Assembly: GCA_963792485.1 (NCBI GenBank)
Contig: CAWBWL010000008.1
Span: forward strand, 62,001-126,000
Direction of reading: 5' to 3'
DNA: 64,000 bases
DNA from: JANOYJ01 sp963792485
Lineage (GTDB): Bacteria > Pseudomonadota > Alphaproteobacteria > Rhizobiales > Rhizobiaceae
The notes under the pieces were generated by a model. That model searched no databases and was not told the DNA's origin. It saw only the letters and a list, made by a program, of their open reading frames with translations. The stretch's first letter is position 1, and every line of letters begins with the position of its first letter. The position numbers and the translations under genes are program-made. Positions 45,445-55,140 of this stretch are shown piece by piece.

Positions 45445-45673
45445 GACATGTGCTCCCGTCGGCTGTGTGACAAAGCCTGATCGCCGGTACCACAGTTGAA
45501 AGATCGATCTCGCACTGCGCTTCTCTTTCTGTGGCAGCAAACATTGAAAGCGGTTTGCATGGAAGGAGCCCCAAGGAATGGCTGATCGGCCTCCACAGTT
45601 CTGTGGGAAGTATGGCTCCAGAAAGGCATGCTCGCAGACGGCGGCCCAATAAGGATGCAAAGAGGTTCAGAAA

Positions 45674-45744
45674 AATGGGGTCGGTCGGCGCATTTATCGC
45701 AGGACGAGGTGACCTAAGCTAAAAATTCGCCGACCGACATCCCC
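45674..45744. repeat. Imperfect inverted repeat between devB and pleD
   Basis: Core arms GTCGGTCGGCG (45680-45690) and CGCCGACCGAC (45728-45738) pair perfectly over 11 bp. Outer ATGGGG/CCCCAT adds six pairs after a 3-base bulge, and the inner flanks (CATTTATCGC against the complement of GCTAAAAATT) are also similar. It occupies the otherwise empty 45445-45898 gap, where I see no gene. Confidence 0.5.
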
Positions 45745-45898
45745 ATGACCCAGGAGATGCGGCGGACCTGAGCACCATGGGGGCAAGCAGTCAGTGGCAT
45801 AACGCTACCCGCCGCCGACGCTGCGCGTAATATCCAGCAGAATCGATTCGGAATCAAGCCCACATTAAGGCCGGGTAAAAATTTACCTAGGGTAAGAT

Positions 45899-47271
45899 TC
45901 AAGCCGCTTTTTGGACGACTTTGTTGCGGCCGGAATTCTTCGCGTCATAAAGCGCCGTGTCCGCCCGTTTGGCAAGCGCGGTGATGGAATCCGCGCCGCC
46001 CTTCAAGGCTGGCAATGCCGACCGAAACCGTCACCGGAACCACGCGTCCGTTTGGTAGATCAAACCCCCGCTCCGCCACCGCTGCGCGCACGCGCTCAGC
46101 CACGCGCGCGGCAATCTCCGGATCGGTGTCGGGCATGACCACAACAAACTCCTCACCGCCATAGCGGCAGACGAGGTCTGCGCCCCGCACTTGGCGGCGC
46201 AGCAGATTGGCAAATTCACGCAAGACGGCATCTCCGCCGTCATGCCCAAACGTGTCGTTGATGGATTTGAACCGGTCGATGTCAGCGATCATGTAGGACA
46301 GCGGCTTGCCGCGCGTGACAGCGCGGTCAAACATGATGTCGAGATGCGTTTCAAGATAACGCCGGTTATGCAGACCCGTCAGCCCGTCGGTGACGGCCAT
46401 CTCAATGGTCTGCACCACGCTCTGACGAAGCGCGTCATTGAAGCGCTTGCGCCGCACCTGCGTGCGGATGCGGGCGATCAGCTCCTGCGGATCGACGGGA
46501 CGGATAACATAATCATTGACGCCAAGCTCGAGCGCGCGCGCAATCCGCTCATCCTCGCCCTGGTCGGCCAGGAGCAGAATCGGCAGGAACCGGGTGCGGT
46601 CAAGCGAGCGCAGCTGCGAGCAGATGCGCAGCGGATCAAAATTGGCAAAATTGGTCGACAGCAGCACGCAATCATAGTTCTTTTCAACTGCCTGGAAGAA
46701 GCCCGAGTTGCGGATCACTGGCCACTTCAAGATCGCACTCATGGCGCAGCGTCTTCTGCAGACGCTCAATTGAGGCGGGCCGCTCGTCGATCAGCAGCAG
46801 GCGCGACCGCTCTCGGCTCACCACCGCCCGCCCGCTCAACAGCTCGTCAATGCCGATGGAACGCGTGGTTTCTGCGCGCAGGCGCAATTCGTCCGTCAAC
46901 GTCTTCAGCCGCACAAGGCTCTTCACCCTCGACATAAGCTGAAGATCATTGGCAGGCTTGGTCAGAAAATCGTCTGCGCCAGCTTCAAGACCGCGGATAC
47001 GGTCAGCGGACTGGTCGAGCGCGGTGACGATCACAACAGGAATGTGAGACGTTGCGGGATCGGCTTTCAGGCGCGTGCAGACTTCAAATCCGTCCATCCC
47101 CGGCATCATGATGTCGAGCAGGATGAGGTCAACGCCGCCCTCAGCGCAGATCGCAAGCGCATCCTGACCGTTGAGCGCAGTGACAACCTGAAAATACTCG
47201 GCCTGCAAACGCGCTTCCAGCAGCTTCACATTTGCCGGAATGTCATCAACCACCAGAATTCGCGCTGTCAC
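45899..47271 (-). CDS. pleD: Diguanylate cyclase response regulator PleD (two apparent +1 lesions)
   Basis: PleD makes cyclic di-GMP and drives pole remodelling in Caulobacter. Corrected length is about 456 aa: REC1 (residues 1-125, VVDDIPANVKLLEARL and LLDIMMPGMDGFEV with the phosphorylated Asp), a degenerate REC2, then a GGDEF domain with the active GGEEF in CRYGGEEFVVV. The frame breaks near 46707 and near 46004, each fixed by removing one base. The second sits in the centre of CCTTGAAGG, which becomes the palindrome CCTTAAGG. The gene lies 21 bases after divK. Confidence 0.9.
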
Positions 47272-47292
47272 ATCACTTCTCCCGGTCGTGCC

Positions 47293-47665
47293 TCAGGCAT
47301 CGCCCAAATAGGATTTGATCGTCTCGATAAAGCTCTTCACAGAGATCGGCTTGGAAATATAGGCCTCGCAGCCGCCCGAACGGATGCGCTCTTCATCGCC
47401 CTTCATGGCAAAAGCAGTCACCGCAATCACTGGAATGACCCGCAGCTTCTCGTCTTCCTTCAGCCATTTGGTTACCTCCAGACCCGGAGACTTCCGGTAG
47501 CTGGATGTCCATCAGGATCAAATCCGGCCGGTGCGCCCGGGCCAGGTCCAGCGCCTCCAGCCCGTTGCGCGTGCGTATTGTCTCGTAGCCTGATCCTTCG
47601 ATCAGGTCGCGGAAGAGCTTCATGTTCAGCTCATTGTCTTCCACGATCAAGACGCGCTTAGCCAT
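47293..47665 (-). CDS. divK: Single-domain response regulator DivK (one apparent +1 lesion)
   Basis: DivK is the small receiver that controls CtrA phosphorylation through the CckA pathway. The start reads MAKRVLIVEDNELNMKLFRD, with LILMDIQLPEVSG carrying the phosphorylated Asp53. The frame breaks near 47485; dropping one base of a CCC run restores VTKWLKED, AVTAFAMKGDE and SKPIS, giving about 123 aa, the family length. divK-pleD order is as in Caulobacter and rhizobia. The two perfect CtrA sites upstream of mraZ in this same window would lie at the end of this pathway. Confidence 0.92.
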
Positions 47666-47738
47666 ACGGCTTTCCTGGTTTCAGTGGCGCGGGAACAGAC
47701 TCACCGCTCATTCTTGAGGGGACAGTATCGGCACTTGA

Positions 47739-48107
47739 TTGACAAAAGGCAAAGACGGGGGACAAAACACCGCTCAATTCTGGGGAAAGGATACAGGAAG
47801 TTGGACCCTTTCGGCACACAAAAACGCGGCAGCACTATCGCCGGAACAGGCCGAGGAGCTTGCGATCTCGGCACTGTCTTATCTCAGCGAGACACCCGAC
47901 CTCATGCAGCGTTTCCTGTCGCTCTCCGGCATTGAGGCCTCATCCATCCGCGAGGCCGCCTCCGAACCGCATTTTTTCGCTGGCGTGCTGAAGTTCTTTC
48001 TTGCTCACGAACCGACACTGATTGGGCTCTGCGCGGCGCAGAACCTCGACCCGCAGGATGTTGCCAGAGCGGTGAAAGTCCTGCCCGGCGGCCAGGATTA
48101 TGTCTAG
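47739..48107 (+). CDS. DUF3572 family protein
   Basis: The recognisable part is ALSPEQAEELAISALSYLSETPDLMQRFLSLSGI, split around residues 32-65, ending in LDPQDVARAVKVLPGGQDYV. This is the rhizobial DUF3572 family, regularly found between divK and dinB. The N-terminus is uncertain: the longest reading begins with TTG at 47739, and its first 30 residues are not family-like. Function unknown. Confidence 0.8.
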   Translation: MTKGKDGGQNTAQFWGKDTGSWTLSAHKNAAALSPEQAEELAISALSYLSETPDLMQRFLSLSGIEASSIREAASEPHFFAGVLKFFLAHEPTLIGLCAAQNLDPQDVARAVKVLPGGQDYV

Positions 48108-48175
48108 CGCCGCCCCGTGGTAAACACGGTCATCCGGCGCTGGAATTCCGGCCCCGTTCCATTTATGTTCCCACA

Positions 48176-49487
48176 ATGAACGATCTTGCGCCAGTTCTCA
48201 GCTTCGGCTTCTGTCGCGATTGCCTCGTAAAACAGGCATCATATCAAAAGCGTTGCTCAGCCTGCGGCAGCCCGCGGCTGGCGCGGCATGAGGAGCTTGG
48301 GCAGCTTGCCATTGCCCATATCGACTGCGACGCCTTCTATGCATCGGTTGAGAAAGCGCGACCGGCCTGAACTCATGGATCTGCCGGTGATCATCGGCGG
48401 CGGCAAACGCGGCGTCGTGTCCACCGCCTGCTATGTCGCACGCATTCACGGGGTGAAATCGGCGATGCCGATGTTCAAGGCGCTGAAATTCTGCCCGGAC
48501 GCTGTCGTCATCCGTCCCGACATGGAAAAGTACGTCCGCGTAGGCCGGCAAATCCGCGATTTGATGCTGTCGCTGACGCCACTGGTCGAACCGGTCTCGA
48601 TTGACGAGGCCTTTCTCGATCTGTCCGGCACCGCGCTTCTGCACCATGACGCGCCCGCTTTTGTGCTGGGCAAATTTGCCAAACGCGTCGAGACCGAGAT
48701 TGGCGTCACAGTCTCCGTCGGACTGTCCTATTGCAAGTTTCTGGCGAAAATGGCCTCGGACCTTGAAAAGCCGCGCGGTTTTTCGGTGATTGGCAAGGCC
48801 GAAGCGGTGAACTTTCTGGCATTGCAGCCGGTTTCAAAAATCTGGGGCGTCGGCAAGTCATTTGAGGAAACGCTGGCGCGCGACAATATTCGAACAATTG
48901 ATCAATTACAGAAAATGGAGCAGTCAGAATTGATGCGCGCCTATGGCTCGATGGGCCAGCGGCTGTATCGATTGTCGCGCGGATTGGACGAGCGCAAGGT
49001 CTCGCCGGATCATGAACTGAAGACCGTGTCATCGGAAACCACTTTTTTCGATGATATCAGCGACTTCGCGGAACTTGCCAAAATCCTGCGCAGCCTGTCG
49101 GAAAAGGTCTCGCGCCGCCTCAAGAAAGGCGGGCATTGCGGGCGCACAATAACGCTGAAACTGAAGTCACACGATTTCAAACTGCGCACCCGCAACCGCG
49201 CGCTGTCCGACCCGACGCAGCTCGCCGACAGGATATTCCGCACGGGCTTGTCGCTGCTCGAAAAGGAGATGGACGGCACCAAATACCGGCTGATCGGCAT
49301 CGGTGTGGCCGATCTCGATGCGCCCGAGCATGCCGATCCGATGGATCTGATCGACGTTCAGGCCACCAAGCGCGCCAAGGCGGAGGGCGCGATGGACAAG
49401 CTCCGCGACAAGTTTGGCAACAAGTCAGTGGAGACGGGCTACACATTTGTGCGTGAGCCTGCGCAAAAGCCGCAGGAAAAGAGTTGA
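48176..49487 (+). CDS. dinB: DNA polymerase IV DinB with N-terminal Cys4 segment (one apparent +1 lesion)
   Basis: DinB is a Y-family translesion polymerase. The start reads MNDLAPVLSFGFCRDC and includes C-x2-C (13, 16) and C-x2-C (27, 30), a zinc-ribbon-like extension ahead of the catalytic IAHIDCDAFYASVEK. The frame breaks at about 48356; dropping one G gives SVEKRDRPELMDLPVIIGGG. Later motifs are SIDEAFLDLSGTALL and SVGLSYCKFLAKMASDL with the catalytic acids, a helix-hairpin-helix, and a little-finger domain. Corrected length is about 436 aa. The C-terminus lacks an obvious beta-clamp motif, though I could not check further. Confidence 0.9.
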
Positions 49488-49559
49488 TGGCGTGCAAGTT
49501 CCGGGTGGCGCGCGGCGCGCGCTCAGATAGTTGAGGCGCATTGATGTGAGATCAACTCC

Positions 49560-50478
49560 ATGAACGCAATGCCAGCAAGCCACGCCTCGGCCAGAACCTG
49601 GGCGATGCTGCTCATTTTGTCCGTGATCTGGGGGGCGTCGTTTTTCTTCGCCCGCATCGCGGTTCAGGAGGTTCCGCCGCTGATGCTCGTCCTGTTGCGG
49701 GTGAGCATCGCCGCCTCTGGCGCTCCATCTCTATCTGCTGGCGCGCGGCGAATGGCGCGCATTCAGGGCGCATCCCTTTTTGCCCTTTCTCATCCTCGGC
49801 GTTCTCAACAACGCCATACCTTTCTCGCTTCTGTTTATCGGTCAGACCCAGCTTGGCGCGGGGCTTGCGGCGATATTGAACGCGCTGGTGCCGTTCTGGA
49901 CCGTCATGGCCGCCAACCGGCTGACAGCTGACGAGAAAATCTCGGTGCCCAAAATCATCGGCATAGGCCTTGGCATTGTGGGCGCGGCGGTGATTATCGG
50001 CCCCGGCGCGGCGTCCGGCCTTGGCGCGCCGCTCTGGGCGGAACTCGCGGTGATTGGCGCGGGCATTTCTTACGCTTTTGCCTCGATCTATTCGAAAACG
50101 TTCAAAGGCGTGCCGCCTGTGGCCATCGCCACCGGTCAGCTGACCGGTTCAACTCTCATTATGCTGCCAATTGCCTTTCTGGTGCATGGCGCATTTTCAC
50201 CTGCCGCAATCTCCGGCGGGGTCTGGTCCGCCATACTGGCGCTGGCGCTTGTCTCAACCGCCCTTGCCTACATCCTGTTCTTCCGCATCGTGGCGGCCGC
50301 AGGCGCAACCTTTGTTTCGCTTGTCACATTGCTTGTCCCGGTCAGCGCCGTCATGCTCGGCGGCCTGTTCCTCGGCGAGCGGCTTTCAGCGCCCGACTTT
50401 ATCGGCATGGCATTGATCGGATTGGGTCTGGTGACCGTCGATGGCCGTTTGCTCCGGCTGCGCGCCGCAAAAACCTGA
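49560..50478 (+). CDS. EamA/DMT-family transporter (one apparent +1 lesion)
   Basis: Corrected length is about 305 aa with ten hydrophobic segments in two EamA repeats: ILSVIWGASFFFARIAV at the start, and a second repeat with AVIGAGISYAFASIYSK and later ALVSTALAYILFFRIV. The frame breaks near 49716; removing one base restores the helix LALHLYLLARGEW. The substrate of DMT exporters cannot be inferred from sequence. Confidence 0.85.
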
Positions 50479-50724
50479 CAACCCGCCAAACCTGCGAAAT
50501 CCTTGAAAACGCTCAATTTGCTTAAAATTGTATGAACTCTGGATGAATCTGCTTAAACAGCTTTAACAAAGAATGACCGGGCGATTATCTGATTTGTTTT
50601 CAATGACTTATGGCGTTAACGAAGGTATTTATTCCACATTCATACCGCAATGCAGCATGGAATTCCCTTGGCGTATGACGTTTTTGCAACTATCTTTGAC
50701 GCAAGACCAACGGGAGAAAAGCTG

Positions 50725-50811
50725 ATGGGACTAACCAAATCGCTTAATGTCGTTATGTTCTGTGCTGCTTTTGCTTTTGTCAGCGCAATGATTTTGGGGT
50801 TCATCCCCTGA
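50725..50811 (+). CDS. 28-residue single-span membrane peptide
   Basis: The reading MGLTKSLNVVMFCAAFAFVS... ends AMILGFIP and stops at TGA 50809-50811. It is almost all one hydrophobic helix with a short polar start carrying one Lys. GGGAG lies 8 bases before the ATG, and a bidirectional terminator follows. The 246 bases upstream (50479-50724) are AT-rich with GCTTAAA repeats, giving room for a promoter. Too short for family assignment by eye; codon use and signals look genuine. Confidence 0.55.
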   Translation: MGLTKSLNVVMFCAAFAFVSAMILGFIP

Positions 50812-50865
50812 GGTGACTGAGGGAGCGCGGCGGGTTCGCCTTTTGCTTCCGATATATCCGAAAAG

Positions 50866-50896
50866 AAAAAGGCCGGGGTCCGATCCGGCCTTTTTT
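50866..50896. terminator. Bidirectional rho-independent terminator
   Basis: AAAAAGGCCGG, an 8-base loop, CCGGCCTTTTTT. The A run and T run let it serve both the small membrane peptide gene (plus) and metF (minus). Confidence 0.92.
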
Positions 50897-50917
50897 ATTG
50901 GATGAAACTGGCGGGGT

Positions 50918-51838
50918 CTAAGCCGCCGCCGCTTCCCGCTGCTCCATCTGAACCGGCCGCACGCCGATGAGGTGGCAGATGGCAAACGCCAGATCCGCGC
51001 GGTTCATTGTATAGAAATGGAAGTCCTGCACGCCGCGCTCCACAAGGTCCAGCACCTGCTCGGCTGCCACGGCCGATGCCACCAGCGCATGGGTCTGCGG
51101 ATCATCATCGAGCCCCTCAAACCGCTCAGCCAGCCAGGACGGCACATGGGTGGATGAGCGCGAGCAGAAGTTCTTGACCTGCTTGAAATTATGCACCGGC
51201 AAAATGCCCGGCAGGATGGGAATGTAAATCCCGGCCCGGCGCACCTTTTCGACATAGCTTTCATACAGATCATTATCGAAAAAGAACTGCGTGATCGCCC
51301 GGTCCGCGCCCGCATCGACCTTGCGCTTCAAAATGTCGATGTCAGTGGCGAAATCACGGCTTTCCGGATGCTTTTCGGGATAAGCGGAGACCGAAATATC
51401 AAAATTCGCAATGTCTTTGAGGCCGGTGATCATCTCAGCCGTTGAGTTGTACCCGTCCGGATGCGGTGTGTATTTGGCGCCGACACCCTGCTGCGGATCG
51501 CCGCGCAGGACGACAAGCCGCTGCACCCCATTCGAGTGCATTTCGCGCACAACCTCGCCGACCGCGTCTTTCGACGCGCTGACGCCGGTCAGATGCGCCG
51601 CCGCCTTCAGCGCTGTGGTGTCAAGAATGTGCTTGACCGTGCGCAAAGTCGGCTCGCGTGTGGACCCGCCCGCGCCATAGGTCACAGAGACGAAGTCGGG
51701 ATTAAGCGGCTCCAGACGGCTGATGGTCTGCTTGAGCTTGTCTTCCATCTCCGGATTTTTCGGCGGGAAGAACTCGAAGGAGACGCGGATGTCCTTGCCC
51801 AGTTCCGGGCGGCGCGACAGGCGAAACGCATTCATCAC
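50918..51838 (-). CDS. metF: 5,10-methylenetetrahydrofolate reductase MetF
   Basis: MetF reduces methylene-THF to methyl-THF for methionine synthesis, with FAD. The 306-aa product has the N-terminal SFEFFPPK, the SVTYGAGGSTREPT segment, VVLRGD, ISVSAYPEKHPES, KVDAGADRAITQFFFD, and the IPGILPV motif. It overlaps the upstream regulator by 4 bases, forming an operon with it. Confidence 0.96.
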   Translation of the reverse strand: MMNAFRLSRRPELGKDIRVSFEFFPPKNPEMEDKLKQTISRLEPLNPDFVSVTYGAGGSTREPTLRTVKHILDTTALKAAAHLTGVSASKDAVGEVVREMHSNGVQRLVVLRGDPQQGVGAKYTPHPDGYNSTAEMITGLKDIANFDISVSAYPEKHPESRDFATDIDILKRKVDAGADRAITQFFFDNDLYESYVEKVRRAGIYIPILPGILPVHNFKQVKNFCSRSSTHVPSWLAERFEGLDDDPQTHALVASAVAAEQVLDLVERGVQDFHFYTMNRADLAFAICHLIGVRPVQMEQREAAAA

Positions 51839-52844
51839 ACAGTCTCCAAATCAAATTTTGTCGGTTGTTTCTCGGCAATCAAAAGGCGCGGATCGCGCGC
51901 ATACCAGAGCTTGACCGTCAGCTTCTCTCCCGCCTTGGGTTCAAACTCGTCGGTCGAGATCATTTCAAGGCCTGCATCGGTGATCCATTGCGTGATCTGC
52001 TCGTCGGAAAAACCAAGCCGCGCGTGCGCATGCGCCTCGCGCAGGAATTCCGCGTCATGGGGGGCAAAATCCACAATGACCATGCGGCCGGACGGCCTCA
52101 GCGCCCGCGCCGCCTGGCGAATGGCCTGGCCCGGCTCATCGAGGAAATGCAGCACTTGATGCAAGGTCACCAGATCAAAGCTCTCGCGGTCCACCGGCAG
52201 CGCATAGATATCGCCTTGACGCACCTGCGCATGCGTGATGCCGGCGCGATCAAGATTGGCCCGCGCCACCGAAAGCATGTCGCGGCTCATGTCGATGCCG
52301 ATGCCGCGCCGGTACTGTCCGGCAAACAGCTCCAGCAAGCGGCCCGTGCCTGTGCCAAGGTCCAGCATGGCCTGAAACGGCGCCTTGCCGATGATGTCTT
52401 TCAGTTTCGTCTCAACAGCGTCATCCGGTACATGCAACGAGCGGATTTCATCCCAGGATTTGGCATTGATCCGGAAATAATCATTCGCCCGGCTCTGCCG
52501 CTGCGCCTTCACATCCGACAGCCGCTCAAGATCGCGGGCGATCACAGCATCGCCGCCATCGACCCGCGCCGCAAGCGCCTGACCCAAGGCACCGGCCAGC
52601 GAGTCGTCGGAGAGACGAAAATAGGCCCACGAGCCTTCCTGATAGCGGTCAATCAGCCCGGCCTCCTCAACAGCTTAAGATGCCGCGATACGCGCGGCTG
52701 CGACTGGCCGAGGATCAAGGTGATGTCGGAAACAGTCAGATCGCCGCGCTTCAACAACGCCAATATGCGCAGCCGGCTGGATTCAGCCGCCGCTTTCAGC
52801 GTATCCACCAGTTCGTCAAGCCCGAGATAGATCGCGTCGCTCAT
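51835..52844 (-). CDS. sahR: ArsR-type regulator fused to a SAM-dependent methyltransferase fold, SahR-like (one apparent -1 lesion)
   Basis: An ArsR helix-turn-helix (residues about 1-90; LKAAAESSRLRILALLKRG, then ILGQSQPRVSRHLK) is followed by a class I methyltransferase domain (MLDLGTGTGRLLELF, GIDMSRDML and VTLHQVLHFL). The frame breaks near 52670. Here one base seems missing (LLEEAGLIDRYQEGSWAYF is restored by adding a G), unlike the other lesions. ArsR-methyltransferase fusions next to metF match the proteobacterial SahR group, which senses S-adenosylhomocysteine and represses methionine-cycle genes. Corrected length is about 336 aa. Confidence 0.78.
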
Positions 52845-52856
52845 CTTGTTTCCCAA

Positions 52857-52874
52857 AACATATAAAGATATGTT
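52857..52874. promoter_or_regulatory. Candidate operator of the ArsR-methyltransferase regulator
   Basis: AACATAT-AAAG-ATATGTT is a perfect 7-bp inverted repeat with a 4-base spacer, 13 bases upstream of the regulator start in GC-rich DNA. Symmetric AT-rich sites of this kind are typical ArsR-family operators, so autoregulation is likely. It also lies upstream of the divergent DUF2293-like gene. Confidence 0.65.
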
Positions 52875-52925
52875 TATATGACGTGCGAGGCGCATGCAAG
52901 CGAAACTTCGCACTTGGAACAGAAA

Positions 52926-53265
52926 ATGGCGCTTTCCACAAAGAGACAGAAGGAACTCGCCAAGGCGCTGACCCTGCTTATTCTCGGGCGCGCCATATCT
53001 CGATGCCGAGGCGATCCGCGAGCTGGCCGCCAAGCGCGCCTACAAGCGCCTGCCGCCTTCAACGGCCGTCTGGCTCGCCTGCGTCGCTTATATCCGCCAT
53101 GTCCACACCGAGTATGACGCGCTGCTGGACGAGGGTTATGATCCTGACGCCGCGCGGCACTTTGTGCTGGATGCGATCAACGGCAAGCTCACCGCATGGC
53201 GCGCGTCGCGGTATCTGGACCAGGACGAAGCGGAGGATGTGGCGGCGGACGGCGATATGGATTAG
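52926..53265 (+). CDS. DUF2293-like protein (one apparent +1 lesion)
   Basis: Reads MALSTKRQKELAKALTLLIL, then the frame breaks inside GGGCGCGCC near 52989. Removing one base gives APYLDAEAIRELAAKRAYKRLPPSTAVWLACVAYIRHVHTEYDALL (given in two parts: through AKRAYKR and from LPPSTAV), then GYDPDAARHFVLDAINGKL. This matches small DUF2293-type proteins as I remember them. Corrected length is about 112 aa. No known function. Confidence 0.6.
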
Positions 53266-53302
53266 AGAGCCGGTTCCAAAAAACCGGAACACACAAGCGC
53301 TC

Positions 53303-54221
53303 ATGACCGCCGCCCACGAACTCCAGACCATCCGCGACTTCTTCCGCCTCGCAGTCTCCCGCTTCAACGCGGCAAGTCTGGTCTATGGCCATGGCACCAG
53401 CAATGCGGTGGATGAAGCGGCGTTTCTGGTGCTTGAAGGGCTGAACCTTCCAATCGACACGCTGGAGCCTTACCTCGATTCCCGGCTCCTTCTGTCTGAG
53501 CGCGAGCGCCTTGCAAGCTTGATCGAAGCCCGCGTCACGACCCGCAAGCCCCTGCCCTATCTGTTGAACAAGGCCTATATTCAGGGCGTGCCGTTCTTCG
53601 TTGATGAGCGCGTCATCGTCCCCCGCTCCTTCATTGGCGAGATCATGGCGGGGCCGATGTTTGCAGGCGGGGAGGATTCGCTGATCCCGGAGCCGGAGCT
53701 TGTTACCTCCGTGCTGGACCTCTGCACCGGGTCCGGCTGCCTCGCCATCCTTGCTGCGATGAGGTTTGAGAGCGCGGCGGTTACGGGCACGGACCTGTCC
53801 ACGGATGCGCTCGAAGTCGCCGCGATCAATATCAAGACCCACAAGCTTGAAAGCCGCATCAGCCTCTTTGCGGGCGATCTGTTCGCGCCCCTTCAAGGCC
53901 GGCGATTTGATCTCATCCTCGCCAACCCGCCCTATGTGGCGGAGGCGGAAGTCGCGGCATTTGATCCCGAATATCGCGCTGAACCGAAAATGGCGCATGT
54001 GGCGGGCGCCGACGGCTTTGATCTGGTGCGCAAAATCCTGACGGCCGCCCCGGACCATCTGACAGATGACGGGCTGCTGATCTGCGAGTTCGGCACAGGG
54101 CAGGGACATGCTCGAAGCGGAATTCCCGGACCTGCCCTTCATGTGGCTCGATACGGAGCACAGCGAGGGCGAGGTGTTCGCGCTCGGCAAAGCTGATTTC
54201 GGCGGCGATTTCAGTTTGTAA
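53303..54221 (+). CDS. prmB: Ribosomal protein L3 N5-glutamine methyltransferase PrmB (one apparent +1 lesion)
   Basis: PrmB methylates a Gln side chain in ribosomal protein L3. Corrected length is about 305 aa. The N-terminal helical domain is followed by a SAM domain with VLDLCTGSGCLAIL, VTGTDLSTDAL and the substrate-binding NPPYV of HemK-type enzymes. One extra base at about 54101 breaks the tail; removing it gives RDMLEAEFPDLPFMWLDTEHSEG, split as RDMLEAEFP and DLPFMWLD, which is the PrmB-type C-terminus. The start ATG 53303 begins MTAAHELQTIRDFFR, as in the family. PrmC is the related alternative, but this N-terminus is PrmB-like. Confidence 0.88.
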
Positions 54222-54224
54222 GAA

Positions 54225-54554
54225 TTACCAGACGCAGACCTTCACTTCCATCTCCGGATTGTTCCAGCACGCGCGGTCGCTGCGCTGGCGCACGAACAAG
54301 CCGGAAATCGGAATGCCGCGATTGCCGAAATTGACATAGCCCGCCGCAAAGCCGGGGTTCTCGACAATCAGGCTGTAGGACGGCTTGCCCCGCGCCGAAA
54401 TCTTGAAACTGCCCGCGCGGTCGATGGCGGTGAACTGGCAGGCAAAATAGCCGTCATCGGTGGTGAAGCAGCGCGCGCGTTTGGCAAAAGCCAGTGAAGG
54501 AACAAGCGCTGCGGCTAGGACGATGGCTGCGAAGGCAGCAAGTCTGCGGTTCAT
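54225..54554 (-). CDS. Small secreted protein of unknown function
   Basis: The 109-aa product has a clear signal peptide (MNRRLAAFAAIVLAAALVPSLAFA) and a mature part with four Cys (in RCFTTDDGYFACQF, RACWNN, and VCVW), likely two disulfides. The stop lies 3 bases from the convergent prmB stop. I do not recognise the family. Confidence 0.75.
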   Translation of the reverse strand: MNRRLAAFAAIVLAAALVPSLAFAKRARCFTTDDGYFACQFTAIDRAGSFKISARGKPSYSLIVENPGFAAGYVNFGNRGIPISGLFVRQRSDRACWNNPEMEVKVCVW

Positions 54555-54631
54555 GTCAGTCTCCCAATTTTGTCAGGACCGAAGGGAGAATGACACGGGA
54601 AATGCGGCTTGTCTTTGGAAAGTTCGAGGGT

Positions 54632-54895
54632 TCAGCGGTAGACTTCGCGGCGGTGGCCAATCCCAACGACAATGATGACCATGCGTTGGTCGACGATTTT
54701 CGCAATGAGCCGCAGATCGCCAACCCGATATCTCCACAGGCCGGATAGCTTGCCCGTTAAAGCCGACCCCAACAGCCGAGGATCGCCGCCGGCAAGCAGC
54801 CGCCCATCAATAAACCTGCGAAGCCGCTCGCGATTGACTGAGGAGAGTGCTTCGAGGTCCATGAACGCCCGATTCTCAAATTCAAGCTGCCACAC
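54632..54895 (-). CDS. relE: RelE/ParE-family toxin
   Basis: The 87-aa product has the RelE core: LEFENRAFMDLEALSSVNRERLRRFI, given in part, then LTGKLSGLWRYRVGDLRLIAKI with the GxWRYRxGDxR motif, and VIIVVGIGHRREVY at the end. It is a ribosome-dependent or gyrase-type toxin by family; the exact activity is not fixed. It follows its antitoxin by 2 bases. Confidence 0.9.
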   Translation of the reverse strand: MWQLEFENRAFMDLEALSSVNRERLRRFIDGRLLAGGDPRLLGSALTGKLSGLWRYRVGDLRLIAKIVDQRMVIIVVGIGHRREVYR

Positions 54896-54897
54896 GA

Positions 54898-55128
54898 TTA
54901 TGCCGCATCGGCTGGCTGTTCGTTGTCAAAGAGCCTTGCCTTGACTTCTTCCCACGTCAGCGTTTCGCCAAGGTTCTTTAGGCGCTCCTCAGCAAGGGCG
55001 ACATCCTCCATATCCTCAAGCTTCTCCAAAATCGCTTGGCGCGCAAAGTAGCTCTTGGTCCGCCCCGTTGCCTTCGCAAGCGCATCAAGGCGCTCTTCGA
55101 TATCCTTGGGAAGCCGCAGTGCCAGCAT
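54898..55128 (-). CDS. relB: RHH-type antitoxin (RelB/StbD-like)
   Basis: The 76-aa product starts MLALRLPKDIEERLDALA, a ribbon-helix-helix DNA-binding N-terminus with ATGRTKSYFARQAI. It is followed by an acidic C-terminal tail (LTWEEVKARLFDNE) that would wrap the toxin. AAGGAG precedes the ATG. A perfect 20-bp palindrome lies just upstream as its probable operator. Confidence 0.9.
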   Translation of the reverse strand: MLALRLPKDIEERLDALAKATGRTKSYFARQAILEKLEDMEDVALAEERLKNLGETLTWEEVKARLFDNEQPADAA

Positions 55129-55140
55129 CTGAATTCTCCT

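Noticed and set aside
47716..47735. GGGGACAGTATCGGCACTT near DUF3572 as a solo REP like those at the RAYT
   Set aside because: Only the first nine or ten bases match the REP core and no inverted partner is present.
51820..52870. A SAM riboswitch upstream of metF
   Set aside because: metF overlaps its regulator gene, so there is no leader; control appears to be through the ArsR-type operator.
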